From assembly GCF_021732705.1 (NCBI RefSeq), contig NZ_JAKFUM010000001.1:1-64000 (forward strand): a stretch of 64,000 bases of DNA, in the 5' to 3' direction. Source of the DNA: Nevskia sp. (GTDB taxonomy: Bacteria; Pseudomonadota; Gammaproteobacteria; Nevskiales; Nevskiaceae). Position numbers and translations under genes: made by a program. A model generated the notes under the pieces. It was not told the DNA's origin, did not search any database, and saw only the letters and a list, made by a program, of their open reading frames with translations. Positions 16,739 through 25,512 of this stretch are shown here, in pieces. The number at the start of each line of letters is the position of its first letter. Positions within the stretch are counted from its first letter, which is position 1.

Positions 16739-17988
16739 TGCCGCTCGCCCGCCTTGCGCCGCTGCTGGCGTTCACCTTGCTGCTGCCGTCGCTCGCGCAG
16801 GCCGCCGGTGATGCGGCGCATGACGTGGTGCTGATCGAGACGCTGGCGATCGGCCTCGGTTTCGCGTTCATCGGCGGCTTCATCGCGTTCCGGCTCGGTC
16901 TGCCGCCGCTGCTCGGGTATCTGATGGCCGGCATCGCCGTCGGGCCGTTCACGCCGGGGCTGATCGTCGATGCCACGCTGGCGCCGCAGCTCGCCGAGAT
17001 CGGCGTGATCCTGCTGATGTTCGGCGTCGGCCTGCATTTCTCGATTCGCGACCTGATGTCCGTGCGCCGCATCGCGGTACCCGGCGCGATCGCGCAGATC
17101 ACGGTCGCGACCCTGCTCGGCATGGGGCTGGCCGAGTTCTGGGGCTGGTCGCTCGGCGCCGGCATCGTGTTCGGGCTGGCGCTGTCGGTGGCCAGCACCG
17201 TGGTGCTGCTGCGGGCGCTGGAAGCGCGCGGCACCCTGCATTCGGACGATGGCCGCATCGCGGTCGGCTGGCTGATCGTCGAGGATCTGGTGATGGTGCT
17301 GGCGCTGGTGCTGCTGCCGGCACTCGCGGCACCGCTGCGCGGAGAAGCGCTCGATGTGCCGGCGCTGCTGCGCTCGCTGGCGCTGACCCTGGCGATGATC
17401 ATGCTGTTCGTCGTGCTGATGCTGGTGGTCGGCAAGCGCGTGTTTCCGTGGCTGCTGGCGCGGGTCGAGCAGAGCGGCTCGGCCGAGCTGTTCACGCTGG
17501 CGGCCGTCACCTTGTCGCTGGGCGTGGCATTCGTCTCGGCGGAAGCGTTTGGCGTCAGCTTCGCGCTCGGGGCGTTCTTCGCCGGCATCGTCGTCAACGA
17601 ATCGGACCTGAGCCATCGCGCGGCGGACGAACTGCGGCCGTTCCAGGATGCGTTCGCGGCGCTGTTCTTCGTTTCGGTCGGCATGCTGGTCGATCCGGCG
17701 ATCGTGCTCGACGCGCCGCTGTCGCTGCTGGCGGTGGTCGGCGTGATCATCATCGGGAAATCGCTGGCGGCGTATGCGATCGTCCGTGCGCTGGGTTGGC
17801 CGAACGGCACGGCGCTGAACGTCTCGGCGGCGCTGGCGCAGATCGGCGAGTTCAGCTTCATTCTCGTCGGGCTCGGGCTGACGCTCGGGCTGCTGCCGGC
17901 GCAGGCGCAGGGGCTGGTCGTGGCGGGCGCGGTGCTGTCGATCGCGCTGAATCCGCTCGTGCTGAAGTTCACGGCGCGTTTCCGGTGA
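16738..17988 (+). CDS. CPA2-family monovalent cation:proton antiporter without RCK domain
   Basis: 416 residues. A hydrophobic signal-like start is followed by about twelve membrane helices of the Kef/CPA2 exchanger fold. Family blocks visible are RLGLPPLLGYLMAGIAVGPF, EIGVILLMFGVGLHFS, the ion-binding region GWLIVEDLVM, and FALGAFFAGIVVNESDL. The usual cytosolic TrkA-N/RCK regulatory domain of KefB/YbaL (~150 residues) is absent. The gene sits inside the TonB operon, overlapping tonB by TGATG and the TPR-DUF1329 gene by GTGA. A link between cation/proton exchange and the TonB motor is possible but only suggested by position. Confidence 0.85.
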   Translation: MPLARLAPLLAFTLLLPSLAQAAGDAAHDVVLIETLAIGLGFAFIGGFIAFRLGLPPLLGYLMAGIAVGPFTPGLIVDATLAPQLAEIGVILLMFGVGLHFSIRDLMSVRRIAVPGAIAQITVATLLGMGLAEFWGWSLGAGIVFGLALSVASTVVLLRALEARGTLHSDDGRIAVGWLIVEDLVMVLALVLLPALAAPLRGEALDVPALLRSLALTLAMIMLFVVLMLVVGKRVFPWLLARVEQSGSAELFTLAAVTLSLGVAFVSAEAFGVSFALGAFFAGIVVNESDLSHRAADELRPFQDAFAALFFVSVGMLVDPAIVLDAPLSLLAVVGVIIIGKSLAAYAIVRALGWPNGTALNVSAALAQIGEFSFILVGLGLTLGLLPAQAQGLVVAGAVLSIALNPLVLKFTARFR

Positions 17989-20600
17989 AGCGTTCGTCGC
18001 CGAAGTGGCTGCGCGCCGGCGCCGTGCTGGCGCTGGTGCTGTCGGCGGGACTGCGGGCCGATCAGTACAAGAGCGAGGCGCGCGTGCCGGACGGCAGCGC
18101 CACGCAGTCTCAGGACCTGAACACGCAGCTCAAGAACACGACCGATCCCTACGCCAAGGCGCTGTTGCTGCGCGAACTCGCGGGGCAGGCGGCGAGCCGC
18201 AAGGATCTCGATCTGGCCGCGAAGTATCTGGAAGAAGCGATCGCCACCGGCGCGCTGTCCGGCCCGGCGGCGGACCAGATGAAGGCCACCCTCGGCAAGC
18301 TGCGCGTCGGCAGTGGCGATCCGGTCAGCGTGCTGAAGAACATCGAGCCGCTGTACAAGGCCGGCAAGGCGCTGCCGCCGGAACAGTTGGTGGCGCTCGG
18401 CGCCGCCTATCTGCAGCAGAAGCGCTACCGCGAGGCCGTCGGCCCGCTGCAGAAGGGTGTCGCGGCGAAGCCGGTATCCGATATCTCGTGGCGGCGCGCG
18501 CTGTACGCCGCATATGTCGGCGCCGGGCAGGAGCGCGAGGCGGCGCAGGTGCTCGAAACCGTCGTCCGCGATCAGCCGAGTGCCAAGGACGACTGGTTCC
18601 GATTGTCCGCGCTGTATCTGAAAGCCGGTGACTCGGTGCGGGCGCAGGCGGCGATGGAAGTCGCAAGCCGTCTCGGCTACATCACCAATGAGGAGCAGCG
18701 GCTGCAGCTGATCGGCCTGACCGCGCAGATCGGTGCGCCGTTCGCGGCCGGCTCGCTGCTGAAGGCCTGGATCGACGGCAAGCAGGTGTCGCGCAGCGCC
18801 ACGAACCTGCGCACGCAGGCGGGCCTGTGGATCGCCGCACGCGAATCGGCGCTGGCGATCACCGCGCTGAACGAGGCGCTGCGGGCCGCACCGTCGTCCG
18901 ACCTGTATCTGCAGCTCGGTCAGCTGCATCTGGATCGCGAGGAGTATCCGCAGGCGATTGCCGCGCTTCAGCAGGCGATCGCGACCGGTGCGAAATCCGG
19001 CCCGGCGCTGATGACCCTCGGCGTGGCCCTGTACCAGCAGGCGGATGTCGATGGTGCGGCGAAGGCGTTCCGCGCTGCCGCCGAGTATCCGCAAAGCCGC
19101 AAGCTGGCCGAGCAGTGGGTCAAGTACCTCGATTCCGGCCGCGCCCGCGAACAGGCGATCGCGGCACTCGCGAACCGCCGTGCGCGTGGCGACGACGGTG
19201 CCACGCAGCTTGCGACCGGCCTGCTCGGCGGGCCGGTCAGCGTGCAGGATGTCGAGATCGCGTCGTCGTCCACGTCATCGAGCGGCACGCCCGATGCGCC
19301 GGACGCCGTGGCACCGGGTGCCGCCAGCGGCAGCGCTGGTCTGACGCCGGTCGGTGCCGAACAGGGCAGCAATGCCGCGGGCACGATTCCGCCGTGGACC
19401 GGCGGGCTGACACGTTCGCAATGGCCCGCCACCTACAAGCCGGGCCAGCGGCTGGCTGATCCGTTTCCGGGCGACAAGCCCCTGTTCACGATCACCGCGG
19501 CCAATCTCGCGCAATACGGCGGCAAGTTGTCCGACGGCCATCGCGCGCTGTTCGCGAAGTATCCGGACTACACGATGCCGGTCTACGCCACGCGCCGCAG
19601 TGTCGCGTTCCCGCAGGCGATCTACGACGCGACCAAGGCCAACAATGGCCGCGCTAAGACACTGGCCGCGGATTCGCTCGAAGGCGCGGCACTCGGCTTT
19701 CCGTTCCCGCAGCCGAAGACCGGTGTCGAGGTTCTGTGGAACCACCGCGTGCGCTATCGCGGCGACAGCGCCGTGCTGCAGTACCGGCAGGCGGTGGTGG
19801 CGCCGGACGGCGATATCCGCAGCCTCGGCAATGTCATGTTCCGCGTGCTGTTCCGCTACGCCAGCCTGAAGAACCCGGCTGAGATCGAACGCGAGAACAT
19901 CCTCCTGTACGGCACGTTCAGTGCCTCGAAGGTCGGCGGCAGCCCGGAATTCGTTGCGCTGTTCCACGAAACCGCGAATTCGCTGAAGCAGGCGCGCGGC
20001 ATCTGGGTGCTGCTGACCAAGGTCGGCAAGATGTTCCGCGTGCCGCCGATCGGCTACGACCAGCCGTTTCCGGAGACTGACGCGATCCAGTTCATCGACA
20101 TGGTCGACATGTACAACGGCCTGTTCGATCGCTACGTCTGGAAGCTCGTCGGCAAGCGCGAGCTCTACGTCCCGTACAACAGCTACCGCCTGAGCGACGG
20201 CCGCTACAAGAATGCCGACCTGCTGACCCGCGGCCACTTCAACCAAAGCGGCACGCGCTACGAGCTGCACCGGGTCTGGGTGGTCGAGGCGAGCCTGCGG
20301 CCCGGCAACAATCACAGCTTCGGCAAGCGCGTGTTCTATGTCGACGAAGACAGCTGGAACGTCGTGCTGGTCGAGAACTACGATCCGAAAGGCACGCTGT
20401 GGCGCTTCCAGGAAGGCCACCTGCTGCCGCTGTACGACGTGCAGGCCGCGTACGCCGTCCCAAGCCTGACCTACGACCTCAAGGCCGGCAGCTACTTCGC
20501 CGAGCGCCTGTTCTCGGAATCGCCGCCGATCCAGTACGGGGTCAAGATGAGCGATCAGGAATTCCTGCCAGCGGTGGTGAAGAACACGTACAGCCGTTGA
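17985..20600 (+). CDS. TPR protein fused to a DUF1329 domain
   Basis: 871 residues from GTG 17985. A signal peptide covers about 1-25 (ending GLRA). Tetratricopeptide-like helical repeats occupy about 30-420 (for example LVALGAAYLQQKRYREAVGP and LYLQLGQLHLDREEYPQAIA). A Ser/Ala/Pro-rich linker spans about 425-450. A full DUF1329 domain then runs from about 451 to the end: LTPVGAEQGSNAAGTIPPWT, PFPGDKPLFTITAANL, ALGFPFPQPKTGVEVLWNHR, NHSFGKRVFYVDEDSWNVVL. In related TonB2 clusters the last gene encodes a TPR-only protein, and DUF1329 is normally a separate exported protein near DUF1302. The frame is uninterrupted through the linker. Periplasmic or outer-membrane location is inferred from the signal peptide. 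Confidence 0.88.
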   Translation: MKRSSPKWLRAGAVLALVLSAGLRADQYKSEARVPDGSATQSQDLNTQLKNTTDPYAKALLLRELAGQAASRKDLDLAAKYLEEAIATGALSGPAADQMKATLGKLRVGSGDPVSVLKNIEPLYKAGKALPPEQLVALGAAYLQQKRYREAVGPLQKGVAAKPVSDISWRRALYAAYVGAGQEREAAQVLETVVRDQPSAKDDWFRLSALYLKAGDSVRAQAAMEVASRLGYITNEEQRLQLIGLTAQIGAPFAAGSLLKAWIDGKQVSRSATNLRTQAGLWIAARESALAITALNEALRAAPSSDLYLQLGQLHLDREEYPQAIAALQQAIATGAKSGPALMTLGVALYQQADVDGAAKAFRAAAEYPQSRKLAEQWVKYLDSGRAREQAIAALANRRARGDDGATQLATGLLGGPVSVQDVEIASSSTSSSGTPDAPDAVAPGAASGSAGLTPVGAEQGSNAAGTIPPWTGGLTRSQWPATYKPGQRLADPFPGDKPLFTITAANLAQYGGKLSDGHRALFAKYPDYTMPVYATRRSVAFPQAIYDATKANNGRAKTLAADSLEGAALGFPFPQPKTGVEVLWNHRVRYRGDSAVLQYRQAVVAPDGDIRSLGNVMFRVLFRYASLKNPAEIERENILLYGTFSASKVGGSPEFVALFHETANSLKQARGIWVLLTKVGKMFRVPPIGYDQPFPETDAIQFIDMVDMYNGLFDRYVWKLVGKRELYVPYNSYRLSDGRYKNADLLTRGHFNQSGTRYELHRVWVVEASLRPGNNHSFGKRVFYVDEDSWNVVLVENYDPKGTLWRFQEGHLLPLYDVQAAYAVPSLTYDLKAGSYFAERLFSESPPIQYGVKMSDQEFLPAVVKNTYSR

Positions 20601-21219
20601 GCGGCTGTGATGCCGGCACAGCTTCGTGTCCGGATGACGTTCGGCTGCGGACGACAACCGCGTGGTTCGACGCGGCCCAGCACTGTGGCCCGGTTGCCAG
20701 CGGCTGCAGAAAGGCGGCAGTTCTCAGAATCCCATTGAGTCGATCGTGGCGATCGCTCGAAGCCGCTTGACCGATCAGGCGGTCTGCATACCGTTTGTCA
20801 CGCTTTGACAATATCGGCTTCCGCGCCGCTCCAGCCATGGCGCTGCAGCGTTGTCGAGAAAAATCGAAATGCTTTGCTTCCAGCGCGCGCGATGCAGATT
20901 GCTTGAATGCATCGAGCGCTTTTCCGTACGCGTGACGATGCAGCACCAGCGTTTCGAAAAAAAGCGTCAATCGTTTTGACGATAAGTCAAGCGATCTTCA
21001 TCGATGAGTATGAAATAATTCTGCTTAGGTTTAGTTAACAACATGTTTTTATTAATAAAATTAATGTGAGATTCAGATCACATTTGGGCTGTCGATTGAG
21101 CGTTGGTGTTGTTGAAAGCCCGTAGCATCCCGGCAAGTCAAGAGTGATGCACGCTTTTCAAAAAAGCAGCACGTTGGCCATACAACTCTTATGAATTGCT
21201 TCAGGGCCAGGGGCTTAAG
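20601..21219. other. Intergenic region, A+T-rich on its right side
   Basis: About 620 bp without a gene. Right after the stop, ACAGCCG and CGGCTGT (20590-20608) could form a weak hairpin, but no T tract follows. From about 20960 the composition becomes distinctly A+T-rich, holding the inverted repeat CGTCAA/TTGACG near 20967-20983 and a CRP-like site at 21065-21082. This probably is the promoter region of the following membrane-protein gene. Confidence 0.5.
21065..21082. promoter_or_regulatory. Possible CRP/Vfr-type site with 8-bp spacer
   Basis: TGTGA and TCACA are both perfect half-sites but are separated by 8 bp rather than the canonical 6. The arrangement lies in A+T-rich DNA 138 bp before the downstream start. 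Eight-base spacers are known to bind CRP more weakly, so this is only a candidate. Confidence 0.3.
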
Positions 21220-22725
21220 GTGCAGACACGTGACGCGGAAAGACAGGTCATCGCTTGGAGCTTGGCCATCATCACCGTGCTTGTTGCGACGGTGGTCTGG
21301 CGAACCGATGGGGCCTTCGGTTATTCGCTTGACGACCCGTATATTCATCTGGCCTTGGCAAAAAATATCTGGCTGGGTCACTACGGAATAAATTCTGGCG
21401 AGATGGCTGCGCCTTCGTCGTCGATCATCTGGCCATTGCTGCTCGCGCCATTTGCAGGCACGTCCTTCGGACAGTTCGCGCCGCTGCTGATCAACGCGGC
21501 ATGCCTCGTCGGTACGGCTGTCTTGTTGTTGAGGTTTCTTGTCATCCACATGTCGCCGAGGCCGGCGGTCTTGTTGACGCTCGCATCAGTGTTCAGCTTG
21601 AACCTGTTTGGCGTGGTGTTCACGGGAATGGAGCACAACCTCCAGGTCCTGCTGGTTGCAATCATCGCGGTGACACTGGGTGGTGTCAGCCTCCCGCGAT
21701 ACTGGTTGTTCATCGCGCTGTGTCTGTTGCCGATGGTACGGTACGAAGGTCTCGCCATCAGCGTCCCGGTGTTGATCTGGCGCGCAACGGCGGGTGAGGC
21801 CAAGTCCGCGGCAATCGCGGCTGCCGCGTTGATTGCCGGCATCATCGGCTTCTCCGAGTTCCTGTACGTCAACGATCTCGGCGCCCTGCCATCATCAGTG
21901 CTGGCAAAACAGCAGACACTGTCGCTCGATGGATTTGGCCGAATTCGATCATTGCTGATGACATTGCGCGACAATCTGAGTGCCATGCGCACTTATGCAG
22001 TGCTTGTCGCCTTGGTTTTCTTCGCCGGGTTCTTCAGGAAGGGGCTGTCTCCGCTGATAGTCATCCTGACAGTCAGCAGTACCTTGGTGTTCACGCTTGG
22101 ACACAATGGCTGGTTCGGACGCTACGAGCTTTACTTCCTGCTGTTCTGTCTGATCATCGCCGCTGCCATTGGATTCCCGCTTCTGAACAAGTCGCGGATG
22201 GATCGCGCAGCGCCGGTCATTGCCATGGTGCTGCTGGTGGTCAACATCGAGCTGTGGCCGGTGACGTTCGCGACCCCGGAGGCAGCGCGGAACATCCGAT
22301 TCCAGCAGCATCAGCTCGGCGTCATCGCGAGCCAGTTTCTCAAGGAGCCCATCGCCGTGAACGACCTGGGCTGGGTCGCGTACACCAGCCACGACTATGT
22401 CCTTGATCTGGTCGGGCTTGCGTCCCGAGAAGCGCTGCTCGCACAGCAGAGCGACAAAAGCGGGGCCTGGGTCGAAGCAATCATGGAGCGCAAGCACGTC
22501 GAGTTTGCATTCGTCTATCCCGGTTGGTTCCCGAACCGACCGCATAACTGGATCAGAGTGGGTGATCTCGTCTATCGAGGACCGAAAGTGACGATTTCCG
22601 AAGACCGGGTTGGCCTGTTTGCGACTTCACCTGCCGCTGCGCAACGATTGAAAGTGGCTCTCGACGCATTCCAGAAAAGTGCGGAAGATTCACCTTCGAG
22701 AATCGAGTTCGCGGAAGGGTACTGA
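21220..22725 (+). CDS. Polytopic membrane protein resembling GT-C glycosyltransferases
   Basis: About 501 residues with roughly ten hydrophobic segments between residues 15 and 360 and a soluble C-terminal part. The first extracytoplasmic loop carries SLDDPYIHLALAKN, matching the D-D/E-x-Y-I-H type motif of lipid-linked GT-C glycosyltransferases. YVLDLVGLAS and a C-terminal AFVYPGWF region recur in this loosely related group. The start is uncertain: GTG 21220 has AGGGG eight bases upstream, while TTG 21196 is further 5' in the same frame. It likely transfers a sugar from a polyprenyl carrier on the periplasmic face. Donor and acceptor are unknown. Confidence 0.55.
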   Translation: MQTRDAERQVIAWSLAIITVLVATVVWRTDGAFGYSLDDPYIHLALAKNIWLGHYGINSGEMAAPSSSIIWPLLLAPFAGTSFGQFAPLLINAACLVGTAVLLLRFLVIHMSPRPAVLLTLASVFSLNLFGVVFTGMEHNLQVLLVAIIAVTLGGVSLPRYWLFIALCLLPMVRYEGLAISVPVLIWRATAGEAKSAAIAAAALIAGIIGFSEFLYVNDLGALPSSVLAKQQTLSLDGFGRIRSLLMTLRDNLSAMRTYAVLVALVFFAGFFRKGLSPLIVILTVSSTLVFTLGHNGWFGRYELYFLLFCLIIAAAIGFPLLNKSRMDRAAPVIAMVLLVVNIELWPVTFATPEAARNIRFQQHQLGVIASQFLKEPIAVNDLGWVAYTSHDYVLDLVGLASREALLAQQSDKSGAWVEAIMERKHVEFAFVYPGWFPNRPHNWIRVGDLVYRGPKVTISEDRVGLFATSPAAAQRLKVALDAFQKSAEDSPSRIEFAEGY

Positions 22726-23278
22726 CTGACGGCCTGCGCGCAGGAAGGCACGAGGCGAATCGCGTCGAGCGATGGCGTGGCTTCAATACTTCGGGAACGA
22801 GGCGGGTCAGCTTTCTGACGTCGACGATGGAGAAGCGTCGCATGGCTTCCAACGCGCAAGCCGAGACCGTTTGAAGCTTCAGAAAATGATCGAGTCGCGA
22901 TACTGGGCAAACTGCGGTGATGGCCATGCAAGGACCGCTTGGAAATCATGGCGAGTTTTTGCCGGAATGTTGAGCAGGGGTTGGCTGAGCACAATGCTGA
23001 CCTTCAGCGCCTCGGTGGCAGCCGGATCAAGGATCAGTGGGCCAATTGAAGGCGGAGCCGATCGTCGCCGTCGGTGAGCGCACGGATGAGCGAGCGATGG
23101 GTCCCGGAATCGGGTGCGATGTGGCGCCGCAAGCGGGCTCGCGGTGGCCCGGAGCGGCCCGGAGTGGCTCGAAACTGCCCGGATGTCGGCGCGGATCGCC
23201 CCGGCAGGCTGCGGTGTGCTGCCCGTTCAGCCCTGCCGGTTAGAATGCGCGACCATTCTTGGGGCATCCCACGCGTCC
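22726..23278. other. Intergenic region with no recognisable gene
   Basis: About 550 bp between the membrane-protein gene and the second ABC1 gene. Composition changes to very G+C-rich repeats of CGGAG/CCCGGA near 23150-23190. TTAGAAT at 23240-23246 could be the -10 element for the downstream operon. No terminator with a T tract was seen. Confidence 0.45.
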
Positions 23279-24679
23279 ATGGATTCCGATCATCCGAAGA
23301 AGCCGAGTCTGTCATCGCTGAAGACGCGGCCGCTGGAACGCAACATCGCATTGACCAAGCTCGGGTTCGGGGCCGGCACGAAGATCGTGGCCCACTCGAT
23401 CATGAACATCTTCCGGGGCGAGGTCGAAAGGACCGACGCCAACCGCGAGTTCTACCGCAAGCAGGCGCAGGTGCTGGCCGACGAACTGGGCCAGCTCAAA
23501 GGCAGCGTGATGAAGGCCGGGCAGATGATGTCGCTGTTCGGCCAGTACTTCCTGCCCGAGGAGGCGGTGGACGTGCTCGCCAGCCTGCAGGACGACACGC
23601 CGCCGGTGGACTGGCGCGTGGTGGCGCCGGCGCTCGAAGCAGGGATCGGCCGCAAGCGCATGCTGGAACTGGAGATCGACCCGGAGCCGATCGCCGCGGC
23701 CAGCCTTGGGCAGGCGCATCGCGCCCGGCGCAAGTCCGATGGTCTGGAACTGGTGGTCAAGATCCAGTACCCGGGCGTTGCCGCGTCAATCGACAGCGAC
23801 ATCCGCACCCTGTCGCGGCTGCTGATGATGACCCGGCTGGCGCCGAAGGAAATCGACCTCGAACCGACCTTCGCCGAAGTCCGCGACATGCTCAAGCGCG
23901 AGGTCGACTATCTCGCCGAGGCCGATTTCACCGAAGACTTCGGTCGCCGCCTGGCCGACGATCGCCGTTTCGTCGTGCCGCGCGTGCTGCGCGACTACTC
24001 GTCGGCCGCGGTGCTGACCACGACCTACGAGACCGGCGTTTCGGTACGCGACGCCAGCGTGCATGACCTGCCGCTGGCGCGGCGCAACCGGATCGGCCAC
24101 GCGTTCATGGACCTGTTCCTGCGCGAATTCTTCGACTGGGGGCTGGTGCAGAGCGATCCCAACTTCGGTAACTACCGCTTCCGGCTCGGCGACAAGGCCG
24201 AGGACGACCGCATCGTGCTGCTCGATTTCGGCGCCACGCGAGAATTCGAGCGCGACTTCATCGATGCCTACGGCCACCTCGTGGCGGGCGCGACACTCGG
24301 CGACCGGGCGCGGGCACTGCGCGGCGCGATCGACATCGGCCTGATGCAGCAGGCGTTTCCGGACAACGTCAAGAACGACTTCGTCGATCTGTGCGAGCTG
24401 ATCACCGAGCCGTTCCGCACCGCCGACGATCCGCGCACGCCGCCGGAACTGCGCAATGCCCGGAGCGAGTACCGCTGGGGCCAGAGCCGGCTGCCGATGC
24501 GCGTCGCGAACCTCGGGGCGCGCAATGCGCTGTCCCGCTACTTCCGCGTGCCGCCGCGCGAAATCGTGTTCCTGCATCGCCGGCTGGCCGGTGTCTTCAT
24601 CATGCTGGCGACACTGGATTGCGAACTGAACGCCCGGGCCGCGCTGTTTCGCGCGCTGGGACTGCAGGAACCCGCGTGA
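23279..24679 (+). CDS. ABC1/UbiB-family atypical kinase (second paralogue)
   Basis: 466 residues from ATG 23279. ABC1 motifs are complete: VMKAGQMMSLFGQ (KxGQ) near 85, IAAASLGQAHRARR near 138-150, VVKIQYPG with the ATP-binding lysine, EVDYLAEADF, QSDPNFGNYRF for the catalytic loop and VLLDFGATREF for the metal site. The catalytic loop has Q-S-D-P-N-F rather than the more common H-x-D-P-H-P, as in a separate ABC1 subfamily. It is followed at 58 bp by DUF2505 and DUF2970 genes, a group consistent with lipid or quinone handling at the inner membrane, though no substrate is known. Confidence 0.85.
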   Translation: MDSDHPKKPSLSSLKTRPLERNIALTKLGFGAGTKIVAHSIMNIFRGEVERTDANREFYRKQAQVLADELGQLKGSVMKAGQMMSLFGQYFLPEEAVDVLASLQDDTPPVDWRVVAPALEAGIGRKRMLELEIDPEPIAAASLGQAHRARRKSDGLELVVKIQYPGVAASIDSDIRTLSRLLMMTRLAPKEIDLEPTFAEVRDMLKREVDYLAEADFTEDFGRRLADDRRFVVPRVLRDYSSAAVLTTTYETGVSVRDASVHDLPLARRNRIGHAFMDLFLREFFDWGLVQSDPNFGNYRFRLGDKAEDDRIVLLDFGATREFERDFIDAYGHLVAGATLGDRARALRGAIDIGLMQQAFPDNVKNDFVDLCELITEPFRTADDPRTPPELRNARSEYRWGQSRLPMRVANLGARNALSRYFRVPPREIVFLHRRLAGVFIMLATLDCELNARAALFRALGLQEPA

Positions 24680-24737
24680 CCCGGCGCGGATCCGCGCCGG
24701 TCACAGCACCCACCCGAACGAACCAAGAGAACCGACA

Positions 24738-25232
24738 ATGAAATTCGACGAACAGCACCGCCTCGACAAGCCGGCCGCCGCGGTCCTGAAGATGTACAGC
24801 GACCGCGCCTACTTCGAGAAGAAGTACGCGACGCTCGCCGGCGTCAAGGACTTCGAGATTCTGGAGTGCGAGACGAAGGGCACGACCTTCCGCATCAAGC
24901 ACCGCTCGCAGCAGCGCTCGGACAATGCCGCGCTGCCGGATTTCGCGAAGAAGTTCCTCGGCGAGTACAACCACATCACCCAGCAGGACACCTGGAATAC
25001 GGCGACCGGCGTCGGCCGGCTCGACATCGAGATCAAGGGCGTGCCGCTGAAGATTTCGGCCGACATGAAGGTGACGGGCGACAAGACCGCGACCAACACC
25101 TTCACCTGGAATGTGGTCTGCAACATTCCGCTGCTGGGCGGGAAGCTGGAAAAGCTCATCGCCGAAGACATCAAGGGCAAGTCGGCGGCCGATGTCGTGC
25201 TGACCAATCAGTTGCTGAAGGACTACGCGTGA
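24738..25232 (+). CDS. DUF2505 family protein (START/SRPBCC-like)
   Basis: A 164-residue soluble protein without signal peptide. The opening KFDEQHRLDKPAAAVLKMYS followed by YFEKKYATLAGVKDFEILE, and the end LLGGKLEKLIAEDIKG, match the DUF2505 pattern, a presumed helix-grip fold for binding hydrophobic ligands. It sits between an ABC1 kinase and a DUF2970 membrane protein and overlaps the latter by four bases. Ligand and role are unknown. Confidence 0.8.
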   Translation: MKFDEQHRLDKPAAAVLKMYSDRAYFEKKYATLAGVKDFEILECETKGTTFRIKHRSQQRSDNAALPDFAKKFLGEYNHITQQDTWNTATGVGRLDIEIKGVPLKISADMKVTGDKTATNTFTWNVVCNIPLLGGKLEKLIAEDIKGKSAADVVLTNQLLKDYA

Positions 25233-25477
25233 GCGAGTCGCCGAAGAACGACCCGCCGGCGGCAGCGCCGCCACCGGTCAAGCCGCCGAGCCTGCTGGAC
25301 ACCGTTTTCAGCGTGCTGGCCTCGTTCTTCGGCGTGCAGAGCCGCGAGAATCGCGTGCGCGACTTCTCGTCCGGCAAGCCGATGGTGTTCATCGCCGTGG
25401 CGATCGTGCTGACCGTGGTCTTCGTGCTGACCCTGGTGCTGATCGTCAAGCTGATGCTGCGCAACGCCGGCGTCTGA
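25229..25477 (+). CDS. DUF2970 small membrane protein
   Basis: 82 residues from GTG 25229. A Pro-rich N-terminus (AAAPPPVKPPS) precedes the family block SVLASFFGVQSRENRVRDFS and one membrane helix at about residues 53-75 (MVFIAVAIVLTVVFVLTLVL). Family members are short single-helix proteins of unknown function in Proteobacteria. Translation is coupled to the DUF2505 gene through the GTGA overlap. Confidence 0.8.
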   Translation: MSESPKNDPPAAAPPPVKPPSLLDTVFSVLASFFGVQSRENRVRDFSSGKPMVFIAVAIVLTVVFVLTLVLIVKLMLRNAGV

Positions 25478-25512
25478 CGTTCCTCGACGCCGGCGCCGCA
25501 AGGGCGCTGGTG

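Noticed and set aside
20590-20608. Hairpin at the stop codon of the TPR-DUF1329 gene as an intrinsic terminator
   Set aside because: The stem is only seven pairs and no T tract follows.
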